Below are positions 23,598 to 34,313 of a DNA stretch of 64,000 nucleotides, in pieces (the stretch's first letter is position 1; every line of letters begins with the position of its first letter). This DNA is from Phlebotomus papatasi (taxonomy: Eukaryota; Arthropoda; Insecta; Diptera; Psychodidae): assembly GCF_024763615.1 (NCBI RefSeq), contig NC_077222.1, positions 56,296,001 to 56,360,000 of the forward strand, in the 5' to 3' direction. Below the pieces are notes generated by a model. It worked only from the letters and a program-made list of their open reading frames with translations, was not told where the DNA came from and searched no databases. The position numbers were made by a program, and so were the translations under genes.

Positions 23598-24164
23598 GTC
23601 TGAAGGACTTTTCCTAGAGCTGCACTATTTCATTAGTCTTTTGAGGAAAATTGTGAGAAATTGCAGATAGAACATCAGTCAATTTCCCAGATGATTTACT
23701 TATAAATTAATGTGCAAACGTCTTGAGAATCACATAGACTTGCATCGTTTCCAAAATACAAGCCGGAAGAGCATTTACCCCTACATATTTCATAGAACAT
23801 CAAATTTTGTCTATGTCACAATCCTTCTTGCATGGGAACATTTGCAGATCACTCAATAATAATGCATGAAATCTCAAAACTTCTAACTAGTGAGGTAGAA
23901 CTTTCCACTAGAAGGGAACGAAAGGGAGAAATAAATTTTCTCGTTCAATTTTCGCAAACATTTAATGATGAGAAATTATTTTTTTATAAATAGGTAGCAT
24001 TATATACACTTGGTACATCGTTCATACGAATATACAGGGGAAACTTACTTTTAAAAAGAGAGTTTTGAAATATTTTAATAAATTTTTAAATAAATGTAAG
24101 AACTTAAAAACCAAGCTTGCTTTTAAGTTTACCTGTTCAAAATAGTTTAGGATGATAACAATTG
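23598..24164. other. No feature recognised
   Basis: Unique-looking AT-rich sequence without a supported coding region. Confidence 0.45.
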
Positions 24165-24350
24165 AATTTCGGATGAAAATTAATTTATTGGTTCATAACC
24201 TATTGGAAGTGGTTCAAACTTATCAGAGAATCCAAGGCCTTTCCAAGGATCCTAAACATGACCCCATTTAATTGAAAAACACGCTCTTTAGAGTCTATTT
24301 AACCTTTGACCTTAAAAATCCATTATAAGGATTGATTAGACAGCATTTTT
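24165..24350. repeat. Diverged copy of the SINE-like repeat seen at 38694-39071
   Basis: AATTTCGG, GGTTCATAACC, CCAAGGCCTTTCCAAGGATC, CCTAAACATGACCCCATT and TTTAACCTTTGACCTTAAAA follow the same order as in 38860-39060. Only the distal half of the repeat is present. Confidence 0.65.
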
Positions 24351-24544
24351 TGTATATGGACGAAATGTTCGCCGGGAAGGGAAGGTATGCATGAAGAAAT
24401 ATTAAGGTCATGTTAATTGTCCTTGGGTCATGTTATTGGAGGGTCTCCCAAAGATCCCAAAGTTTCTAACCTCTAACCGTTTGGCCACTACAAGATGTGG
24501 AAATAGCATAGCCACAACTCGAAACTAGATTCCTAAAAGTCTGT

Positions 24545-26362
24545 CAAAAGGGACAGATAATCCTAACCGGCTTATGTAGGTGAGATTCTTAACGTGAGCT
24601 AACTCGGAGTGCATGCAAATTCGATTTAGAGCTGAAGTTGGGAGACGCCATTCAGTTATCTTGAATAAAATTCGTGAAATTATACAAATTTTGTATTTAA
24701 ACCAAAATATCAAGGATTTGGATGAACTGACAGAAAAGTGTTATATGGGTGAAATGTAGACCAGAATGTTCTCTATAATTTTGCCGTAGAACTTGAACTC
24801 ATCGATTACTCAGAAGCCAAGATAAGCGAGGTTTTTTGTTTCTTAACTCGTTTTTTCATCCATCAGAGTGCCCCAAGTAGTCATTTGTTGAACTTCAACT
24901 ATATCAAAGAATTGTTGTATTTTGCGGGACTTTCCATTTAAAATCATATTTTAAGTGTCTTTGTGGAGTAGAGGCAGTCAAATTGGCATCTGAGTGATTT
25001 CAAAGCGTTATTATGGGAAAAATCAATTTTTTCACACTTAAACGGCAAAATCGGAGTGATAGCGTAGTCTGAGCGGAAAATGATGTATGGACGAAATGTA
25101 GAGACAAATGTGCTCTACAATTATGTCGAAGTATTCATCAAAATCGGTTCATCGGCAGTCGAGATAATTGAGGTTATGTGATATTGAAATTGGTTTTTCG
25201 ACTGTGGCGCCCCTGGTGTTGGTCCCACGAAGTTCAAACATTCTAGAAAGTTGTAGCATTTGGTGAGATCTTTCGTTTAAGCCCTCATTCATCAAAATCG
25301 GTCACATAGAACCGGAGATATGATTTTTTGAATTTCGTGAACTTTGACCCCTCATATCTCCGGTTCTATTGAAACCACAGCGCACATACGCACCATTTTG
25401 GAAACGTCCTAGACTGGACTACAACATACTAAAATTTCATTAACTTGCACAATGCCGTTTTTGAGAAAAGTGACTTTGAATTTCGATGAATTTTGACGCT
25501 ATCACAGCGCCACCTGTGGTGACTTTTTGAACTTCCATCTGAAAGTGCTCATCGAGACGAAACCAAAAAGGTAAAATTTAGGTCGCTATGTAAATTAGAA
25601 CCGGAGATAGAGGCCGGTCAATGTTCGAACTTTGACCCCTTATAGCTCGGGTCAGGGGTTATGGATCGACTTAAGGTTTTTTTTGTTTGATAGGTATAAT
25701 CAACGGCTACAACATACTAAATTTTCAGCCCGATGCACAATGGAATTTTTGAGTTATTTAACTTTTAAGATTTAAAAATTTTCTTTTAAAAAAAAACGCC
25801 CCTAGCGGTGGTTTTATGAACTTGCGATGTTAGAAGGAGAAGTGGCATTTCACGAGAGCTTTCCAAAAAGCCCTCACTTTTTAAATTCTGACAATTAGAA
25901 CCGGAGTTATGGCCATTTTAAGAAATTTTTTTTGGACCCTTATAGCTCGGGTCAGGGGGGTCGGGGAACCTTAAGTTTGGTATTGATGGAAAGCTCTAAG
26001 GCCCAGCTATAACATACTAAAATTTGAGTCCGCTGAATGCCATAGGGGCGGAGCTATTGAGAAAACAAAAAAAGGGGGGTCTTCAAAATGGCGGAAGGAG
26101 GGGTGGGGGGTGGGGGGTCTATGCACCAAGTTGCAATTTTCACCCGATATATAACCTTTGCCGAAAACCGCAAGTCGATATCTTTTTTAGTTTAGGAGCT
26201 ATTAAGCTCCAAAGAGCGGCCGGCCGGGAACGTAAATTAGCCACATATATATTCGTGATCAGGAAGTGCTGAAACACATTTTGGCCAAATTTGAGGTCGA
26301 TCGGACGACATGAAATTTTGTTAGGATTATAGTAGGTGAGATTGTTAAGAATCTCACCTAAT
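24545..26362 (+). mobile_element. 1.8-kb modular non-autonomous element, copy A
   Basis: The left part reads TCAAAAGGGACAGATAATCC, then TGTAGGTGAGATTCTTAACG. The right end is a hairpin, GTGAGATTGTTAAGAATCTC, followed by ACCTAAT. The interior is built from at least four diverged modules of about 300 bp. Each has a CGCCCCTNGTG-like word (24890, 25201, 25505, 25797), then GAACTT, then AGAACCGGAGAT, GACCCCTCATATCTCC or GACCCCTTATAGCTCG, and CAACATACTAAAATTT. AGAACCGGAGATATGA and TCATATCTCCGGTTCT at about 25305-25369 can pair. A GGCC tract sits near the right end. The short frame starting MSPLNAIGAELL recurs in all copies but carries no known domain. The mechanism is undecided: terminal inverted repeats with TA, or a Helitron/Helentron-like end (hairpin plus CTAA). 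Confidence 0.8.
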
Positions 26363-29329
26363 ATGACCCCTTAGAGGATGAGGAATTAATGTATCTATAC
26401 ATATGAGGCGCTCGAAGCAAAAGAGCTCTAAGTCGTATGCATTTCCCTATTAAAATAGCATTTTTTTTACTCTGAGCTCCTCATATGTAACTCGAACCCA
26501 AGGATTTATGTATTTTTCTCTCTCCAAAGAGTTCGAGCAGTAATATTCTCAGGTAAAAAGAGATTATTTGTATCGTATAACCCATTTATTTGCAAATAGA
26601 TGGAAATCTTTGCTTACGCAAATTTAGAAGAGAAGCCGCTCGGAAATTGTATGAAGCTTCAGGTAAGTAATTAGGATAAAGGAAAGTGTTAATCGGAAGG
26701 AAATCTTGTTGCAATGCAAATGGATAGTGGAATACTTGGTTGTTTAAAGAATGATTCACAAATTTAGCTACATCTGAAGAGTAAAAGTTCAGCACTATTT
26801 AGTTTCCTATTTTGGGAATTACAGGGGCATTACTAAGTAAATTAAGAAGGTTGTTTAAAATTACACTGGATAAACTTTCCTTTTATATATTTTCATTTAA
26901 ATAAATATCAATATTAAATCAGGACAAAGTGTTGCCATCAGGACTTCCATTTTAGATTGTTGATTAAAGCCGCTAGACGCTATAAAATTGTTCAACTACT
27001 TCTCTGCGAATTTGTTTGAAAAAATAAACACAGCTTTCAATCAGTGTTAAGCACCCCTTAGTCAAAAAAGCTTAAAAATAATAAAAATATGTTTGGATAT
27101 TAAAATTATCTTTAATTCAATTGCGTTGTTATTTCATACGAAAATCCATTTTATTTCCAATTGGACTGTTAATCTGTTTACGAATTGATTCAATTGATTT
27201 TGAAATTTTGTAGCCAATCATTGACATACAAACTGCATATATGTAGAGAAAGGGGACACTTATTGCAATTAAAGAGTATTTTTCTGGAAAGTGTTTAAGG
27301 AGATTTATAGAGAAATTTATTGTGTTTATCGCATTTTACGAAACTTTTTGCAGGTCTTTCGGATTTCTTATTCTTATTTGGTATTTTTTCTCATGTTTCG
27401 TAAAACATATATTGGGCCATTGTTACGAGTTTCTCCTTATAAATAACCCCTTAATAATAAAGCGAAGAGAACAGCAAAAACTCTACAATATTGCCATTTA
27501 CACTACTTTTACAAAGTTGAATAATTTAATAAATGCTGCAGTGAATGAATGTCCAAACAATTTAAACTTATTTCTGTCAATTATTCAGTGTAGCTAAATA
27601 ACATTTTGTACAAGAAATCGAATGAGGTAGATGTTGTTCTACAAATATTCTTGAAATCCATTTAAAAAGCTAACAGGTTCAACATTTTAACTCAAAAGCT
27701 CAAGTAATGCAAAGTAAATAAATTGTCGTTCTTAAGTTTCATTTCAAAAAATGAGCAAAATATATAACTTTTATAGATGATTTGGTTAATCTGTGCCATT
27801 TGTTGTACTTTGAAGAGAAATTTTCGAGATTGGTAGAGAATCCTCAAAACATTTGTACAGGATTATCTACTATATCATATACATTAGTATCTCATAAATA
27901 ATACATAGTATTTGCAAGATTCTATTATACATATTTGCTGGAAAATTAAATGTTGAATTGCTTGGAAATGGACAAACCACATATTGGAAGAATATTTGGC
28001 CATTAAACACAAATGTATCCTATATTCACTTGGCTCAGTAGCTTCAGGAGCTTTTGCCAAGAAAAGCTTAAGTTCATTGTGGGTCAAGGCGTCCCTTTGG
28101 CATTCAGTATATCTTTCCCTAGACAAAACTGCATGATTGTCACAACGAAAATTTGCTCATCTGATTTATGGTATCACTGGTCACATCTGCTAAACCATCC
28201 AGGAGCTACAATATGATGCAAATTTTCATATGAGAGATATGTCATTCTTTTAAGCTTTCCGCTTGCAAAATACGATTCTGGTTACGTGAAATTCATATAT
28301 CCATAACAGTAACTTTAGCCGGGCCATTGAGCCTTCCTCGAGAATAATAAATGCTCATGTACCATTTATTTCCTTCACATCAAATCTATCATTCTGGACA
28401 GGCTCCCAAAAGTTAGCTATTTTAATATGAAAAGGGACTCCCACATTATATTCCTTCTCATTTTTCTATTTTGGCGTGAAGGGTAGCTTTTTCTCAGTCC
28501 TATCGCTATTAAATACAATAGTATCACTTATGAATCTATTAAGAGGTAACGATAACGCCCACGGAATACACATTGTTGTGTATAGGGCATATTGCTCGTG
28601 AAACCTCAGTTTTCCCGAAATTTTTCAATTAAATTGTGTAAATTTAAGGAGCAAACATTATATTCCCAATGGAGAATCACTTTACATTAGTATACAACAT
28701 TATGTTGGCGTATCATTTGCACAATAACGGGAAGAAAAGCTTAAATGGAGATACATTTAAATAATAATTGGGAGAAAGTGTGACGTCGTCGCTATATTCC
28801 GGTTCATTAGGCGACCAACGGCCGTAATAGTTCCCTCAATTTCCATCCTCTTTCCACTTCAAAAGCAATCTCTGAAATATGATACCATCTATGCTGGTGT
28901 TTTCGTCTATGGAATGAGATTTCATGGGTACACAATCGATACTTCAAGAGAAACCATCCCTAGGACATGCTAGCAGGAACACTTTGGTTCTTTAGAATAT
29001 TGTGTCTTTTATTGCTTTACTAAAAGTTTGCCTTTTGCAAGTTGTATTTCTAATAGATTTTAAAAATTTTTAGTTTATAAGCAGATTGAATTAGAAGTTA
29101 GTGATTTTACCAAATCAATTCAATTTGTGTTGGAATTTGTTGGGCAACACTCTATGTTATATTGATCATTCGATATTGTATCTATTCTTTTCTGAAGAAA
29201 TTAGTTTTTGCTAATAAAGCTAATGGCCAATGGATAATACATTTTTTTTGTCTAGTTTGCTTTTTTTCCTTTTACCTAAAATGTCAGAAAGATTTCTTTT
29301 TTCAAATGATGCAGATGACTTATACAATA
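26363..29329. other. Long stretch without a recognised gene
   Basis: A short inverted pair, CATATGAGG near 26402 and CTCATATG near 26480, lies close to the modular element. A 91-codon frame at 27322-27597 follows a possible acceptor (CTTTTTGCAG, 27354) and is hydrophobic, but has no recognisable motif. From about 28000 to 28960 the sequence looks unique and slightly GC-richer. I see nothing more to support. Confidence 0.4.
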
Positions 29330-29415
29330 TGAGAAAGAACATTTCCACCGTTTGGCTCTGGAGGTTGGTCACTCACGCTAAGACGGCGGTGGACGCAAAC
29401 TTTGTTTTCTGACTA
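29330..29415 (+). repeat. Short repeat shared with 53270-53340
   Basis: GGAGGTTGGTCACTCACGC, CTAAGACGGCGGTGGACGCA here resembles GGAGGTTACCATCGACAC, TAAGATGGCAATGGCCGCA at 53285. The base composition is distinctly less AT-rich than the flanks. It is probably the 3' end of a retroelement. Confidence 0.4.
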
Positions 29416-29732
29416 TATTTTTATGCATATATTTTTTGCTTTCAAGAGCAACTACTTAAAAGCATAGCCTTTTAATAAAATAAATAAAAAAAAATAGTTG
29501 ATTTATTAGTTAATTAAATAATACACCAAATAAATCCATTTTATTATTTTTTTCTGTTTTTCATAATGATTTTTCCTAAAGTGATTAAGAGTCAGGCTAT
29601 AATAACATATATTCCAAAATCCAATAACGATCGAAGACTTCTTTATTTGCTAATATTTAACCTTTAAAATCTTCTGGGTTGATCTCAGTTCCTATCCGAA
29701 CAGAAAAAGTTATACTATTTATTTTAGAGATT
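29416..29732. other. AT-rich stretch, nothing recognised
   Basis: Low-complexity AT-rich sequence leading up to the SINE target-site duplication. Confidence 0.5.
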
Positions 29733-29745
29733 AATTAAAAAAAAG

Positions 29746-30206
29746 ATAAGATAAGATAAGATAAGATTTTGCCAGGGGTCAGTTCTCCATTTTCGGATAT
29801 TCCGATGCATCCAGGCCACCAATTGGGCCCCTTATGCTTCCCCACTCCTATTCTATCTTATCCCCCGATACAGGTAGCCGCTCTATATCGCAGCTCTGTG
29901 TGGACAATCAGTGCCGTTACTATATCACAGCATCCCTTCTCGGTGTGTGTTTGGGATCAGTGACAGCGAATACTTGTATCGACTGAAACCACTTTCATGT
30001 CGAAACTCGTTTTCGTACCAGCCTCTATTGTTTTTAGGCGGTTCACTTTTTTATGCCAATATGCACCATTGACATTACTATTCATTCACTGGACGAATTC
30101 GAAGCCGATATGGTATGAGAAATATTTTTTTCTGCTGCCGCTCAGCTCCGAACCCACGACCTCGCAGTCACAGAGCCACTGCTCTATCCACTGACCCACT
30201 CGAGGC
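29746..30206 (-). mobile_element. tRNA-derived SINE with pentanucleotide tail
   Basis: Read on the minus strand it starts GCCTCGAGTGGGTCAGTGGA, an A-box-like block with GATAGAGCAGTGGCTCT. A B-box-like GGTCGTGGGTTCGGAGCT follows about 40 bases later. A body of about 390 bases ends in a (CTTAT)n tail at 29746-29767. The flanks repeat AATTAAAAAAA(A)G (29733-29745 and 30207-30218), a good target-site duplication for retroposition. The acceptor stem of a real tRNA cannot be formed. It probably depends on a partner LINE for transposition. Confidence 0.8.
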
Positions 30207-30359
30207 AATTAAAAAAAGAAAAAAAAACAAGTGATGTGATTATTATCGTAACATTGAAAAAAAAAATTATTCAAGGTGGCATTAAATGGGATAGTGGCAT
30301 CACTCGGGGTATCCACCTTACAGTCTACGTGAATTATTATTTCGCATGATCTTTTAGTG

Positions 30360-31401
30360 CTTACTGGTTTACTGGCGAACGGATCACTGTCACGAGAGTT
30401 TTGAGTGAACAATGGATTCAGACAGGGGTACGGACTATCGTGCGTCCTCTTTAACCTGGCACTGGAGAAAGCGATCCGTGACTGCGGCGTGAGCATGAGG
30501 GGGGTCATACTAAATAAGTCCACGCAGCTCCTAGCCTATGCTGACGATATTGATATTATGGGACGCAATTCCAGAGCTGTACAAGAGGCCTTCATCCAGA
30601 ATGAACATGCAGCACGAAATCTGGGGCTACAGATAAATGAAGGCAAAACGAAGTACATGGTGGCTTCGTCAGCAGCAACTCCGGCAACATCTACGGAGAG
30701 CATCGGTCAAACAGGGCTCCCGCGGGGGAGTACAACTTTGAAGTTGTGAACTTCTTCGTGTACCTTGGGTCAACAATCGCAGCCGACAACAACATCTCAA
30801 CAGAAGTCCGCGCACGGCTGCTGAAAGCGAACAAAGCGTATTTTAGTCTATCAAGAGTTTTCCGGTCCAGAAACTTAAGCATAAAGACTAAGCTACTGCT
30901 GTACAGGACTATGATCCTGTCAGTCCTCATGTATTCGTCTGAGACGTGGGTCCTCAGCAAACAGAATTGCGAACTCTTAGCCGCGTTTGAGAGGAGGATC
31001 CTACGACGGATTTTGGCCCCATATGTGAGGAGGGACAATTCCGGAGCCTATACAACCATGAGGTGTATGAGCGCTACCGAGAGGTAACTGTCGTCAAGCA
31101 AATACGCCTCAATAGACTCCGGTGGGCTGGTCATCTGGTTCGCAAGGATGAGGACAACCCAGCCTGGAAAGTCTTTAGGGGCGGACTCTATGCTGCTAGG
31201 AGACGAGGTCGACCCAGCCTCAGATGGACCGACGGCCTGGGCCAGGAGGCCAGCTGATTAGGGGTGCGGAATTTGAGAACAGTGGCGCGTAACAGGTTCG
31301 AGTGGCGACGACGGGTCCTGAGTCAGGCCAAGACCAGTAATTGGTTATAGCTATTAAATTTATGCATCAATCATAGAAAAATAAATAAAAATAAAAAAAA
31401 T
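30360..31401 (+). pseudogene. Non-LTR retrotransposon reverse transcriptase fragment, frameshifted
   Basis: The conceptual protein carries the RT active-site block QLLAYADDIDIMGR, then GLQINEGKTKYM, VNFFVYLGSTIA, a thumb region with LLLYRTMILSVLMYSSETW, and a C-terminal RLRWAGHLVRKDEDNPAWKV followed by RRRGRPSLRW and ARNRFEWRR, ending at the stop at 31348-31350. These belong to the RTE/jockey-type RTs common in arthropods. The frame changes near 30705-30735, near 31055 and near 31250, and a stop lies just before the VNNGFRQG segment at 30405. The endonuclease and most of the RT fingers are missing, so this is a 5'-truncated, decayed insertion. The tail at 31370-31401 is AAATA-rich. Base composition is much less AT-rich than the surroundings. 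Confidence 0.9.
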
Positions 31402-31814
31402 GTAAATACGAAAAAGATAATTCACTTACGGATATTTATTAGATTCATTAGATTTCAAGACATTTCCAAAAAATCCAAATTTAACCAAATCCTTTAAAAA
31501 GTAGACCTTCTTGAAGAGGGGTTAGGTGAAAAAGGAAAAAATAATCCGAAATAATATATACTTATGGGGGGGGGGGGTCCCGAAGACTGGAAGTTCGTCT
31601 TTTATCTCTAGGCCTCTAGTTGGATAACAAGTTTACGGACAGAAAAAGAAATATTTAAGAAATATAAAGTAATTTACGGGTACTTTACCGATTATTGATT
31701 ACCAATTTGTGACTGATGCAGTCGGATTGGAAATTTCAAAACTTTTCCAAAACAATATAAATTTAACTAAATCGGTTGAAAAATAGGCCCTCTAGAGTTG
31801 TTTTAGACGGTTTG
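31402..31814. repeat. Weak direct duplication, about 250 bp apart
   Basis: A block near 31460-31515 (TTCCAAAAAATCCAAATTTA, ACCAAATC, AGTAGACC) resembles one near 31745-31795 (TTCCAAAACAATATAAATTT, ACTAAATC, AATAGGCC). TTACGG precedes each. A run of G lies at 31566-31577. No gene is seen. Confidence 0.35.
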
Positions 31815-31945
31815 CGGAAACTTCGTATTTTACATTTCGTATTTTACATGTTCGTATAACACATTTCATATTGCGGAAACTTCGTATTCTAGTACATTTC
31901 GTATTTTACCATTTCGTATTTCACATTTCGTCTTTCATGTATTTT
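31815..31945 (+). repeat. Minisatellite of about 14-bp units
   Basis: About eight diverged copies of ACATTTCGTATTTT or CTTCGTATTTT occur in direct order. GCGGAAACTTCGTATT appears twice as a longer internal unit. Confidence 0.7.
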
Positions 31946-33710
31946 GCACAAAAATTGAACAGGTGCTACTGATAACTTTCCAAAGCACAGAAAATTTCCC
32001 TTTGCCTCAACAGGCGCTACTGATAAAAGAGTCGATTATATAACTGCTCTCTCTAGAGCAGTAATAAGTATGCAATTTTTGTAAAAAAAAAAAAGCAAAC
32101 GTGCTACAATTGCATAAAGAACCTTCAGATTGTAGACCTTTACACAGAAAATCTTGTTCTACGTTTGGAATACAAATCACAGAAAGTCGTTTTATTATGT
32201 TAAATCGGTTGCTTTAAAAGTGAAAGTGTCGAAATGCTTTCAACGGATCTAGCAAAAAAAAAATCAATTAACACAAAAATTTTAAGCAGAAAATCTCATT
32301 TGAAACTTTTGCATTTGGTATAGTATACGTCAGGAAATTTACAACACCCTTCTTCATTTGGGATTCTTTCGTTGTTCCATTCCAGAATTCCCAAGTAATT
32401 AGTTTCGGCAGCCAGAGACATAATTTTTGGGGAGAGTCTGTTCTTGCTTTTGCTATCCCTCAAAATTGGGGAGGGCGGGGAAATGATAAAGTTTCGCGAA
32501 AAATACGTTATATGACAATGACTCTTCAGTATGTTGGCAACGTAAAATGTTTCCCATCCCCCAATATTTTGGTAAATTCTAGCGAGGGCGTGAATAATAA
32601 ATCTCAAGCACTTTGCTTTTAAATGTTTTTGACTTTACGCCTCAGTTATCTCACTTAGATGTTTTGGGGTCATACAACTTATCAAAACGCGGTGCACAAT
32701 GTCAGTGTATTAAAACATTCACGTATTTTCTCATTTCCTGTGGGCACAAAAAATGCCGAGACTTCGATTTCCGGAAAATATATTTTTACATCCACAAAAA
32801 AAAGCGAATCCATCAAGTGGGACAGGTGAAATTGAGTTTTTCTCTAACATTGAGCCAGAGTCGAAAAAGCACATTTCAAAGTTTTGATTGTAATAAGGTT
32901 CTACATTATATGTGTGATATATAGATAGAGTCAACTTCTTGTAGGATGATAAATGAAATCTTCGCGAGTGTGAATTTAATGAAAACTTTTATAATACCGT
33001 ATTATATCGTCTCTTATACTGAGGTACTTGTATTGATTCCCATAATTGAGTTTGTAAAACTTTGCCACACTGCCAAAAGTTAAAACTTGTAACAAAACGG
33101 GGGAAAAAGCTTTATACTCATTTTTGTGCCATATATCTTCGCACTTTTAGCAAATTCTAGGTAAATTATTTGCATAGTAAAATTGCCCCCCAAAAGTTCT
33201 ACTGTAAACAGCTTATAGTGGAAGTAAAAAGGATCAATTCAGGATGAGATTCAACATGAAATCAAGTTTGTTTTCAACACCAAGTTAAACATGAGGCATC
33301 CTTTTCACGGCAAAATCGTCTCCTTGACGCCCATGAGGGGTGAACTCAGAGGAAATGTAGAGTCGCATAATAGCCACTTAATGGTTTCAGCATGAAGGAT
33401 TTTCTCTCGACATAGTGACAGAATGAGAAATTGTGTTCTTAGGTGAGATATCTTATTATGGTTAATGCAATTATTATCACAAATAATAATTGTAGATTAG
33501 TTTTCGTATTAGCATATCGTCATCTGATCATAGTGATTACAATTTAACAAAATAATATATATTTTTTAAATAGACATAGTTCCCGGTATAATAAAGTGAA
33601 ATTTCATAATCATTCGGTTAAATTTGCTATATCTTTTAAAAATATAAGATTATTAAATCATAGCCTTATAACCAAAAAAAAAATGTTTTTAGAGATAATC
33701 GGATTAAATA
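31946..33710. other. No gene recognised
   Basis: The words CAGGTGCTACTGATAA and CAGGCGCTACTGATAA lie about 40 bases apart near 31970-32025. A minus-strand frame of 103 codons at 32296-32607 overlaps an opposing frame at 32613-32924; neither has a motif. The rest is AT-rich or unique-looking. Confidence 0.45.
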
Positions 33711-33804
33711 GGGATGGCAAAGCATCCCAGGCTTTGAGAAGTGCTCGAACTCGTGACTTAAATGCTGTACCTCAAAAATACTTTCTCATCATTTTCCATT
33801 TATA
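33711..33804. repeat. SINE-like repeat, proximal part, split by the pogo-like element
   Basis: GGCAAAGCATCCCAGGCTTT, GTGCTCGAACTCGTGACTTA and TACCTCAAAAATACTTTC match 38699-38780 in order. On the minus strand GTCACGAGTTCGAGCA resembles a pol III B box. The repeat stops at TA (33803-33804) and resumes after 35994. Confidence 0.7.
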
Positions 33805-34165
33805 GTAAGGCCATGTAACTCCGACGATTGCAAAACTCGGATGCCGCGACCGATTTAACTCCGATACATCCACTTAAAATATAATTTATATTTTTATTTC
33901 TGTAATTAATTACTGAAGTATCATATTATAACTATTCTACTTTAAGAAAAACCAAAAATTATATTTTTATCGGTTTAATAAGTGGGTAAAAGAAATATTT
34001 TTTAAGCTCAGGTCAGCTGGGTTGTGTACTAAAAATTTAATTTCTGAGAAAATTTTGCTGTTGACAGCTCGTCGCTGGAAAAAGTTTAGTGTTTTTTCTA
34101 TATAATAAAACATTATTTGCAATCAAAATTATTAATAAAAGTTAGTGTAGTTATTGATCTACAAG

Positions 34166-34313
34166 GTGAGTAAGAGTTTATTGATAATATAAATAATTCA
34201 TACAGAAATAAGTGATTTTTGTGAATGTTTACATTTCGATGCATGTCGGATGCGGTGAAAGTCAATGTTTTGGTTCAGAATTTGCATTGTTCAGGACTCT
34301 TTTTCTGTTTCAG
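34166..34313 (+). other. Intron in the 5' leader of the transposase gene
   Basis: ACAAG|GTGAGTAAG at 34166 is a strong donor. TTTTTCTGTTTCAG at 34313 is a strong acceptor, directly before the transposase ATG. The 148-base length is ordinary for an insect intron. Confidence 0.65.

Noticed and set aside
26024..26272. Conserved small protein, because MSPLNAIGAELL-type frames recur at 26024, 55541 and 59817
   Set aside because: The frames lie at the same point of a repeated element, change reading by indels and end differently; similarity reflects DNA copies, not protein selection.
27322..27597. Possible chemoreceptor exon after the CTTTTTGCAG acceptor
   Set aside because: Hydrophobic but with no recognisable segment order; AT-rich DNA easily encodes Phe, Ile and Leu runs.
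30209..30523. Minus-strand 104-codon frame
   Set aside because: Antisense to the reverse transcriptase fragment and running into a homopolymer.
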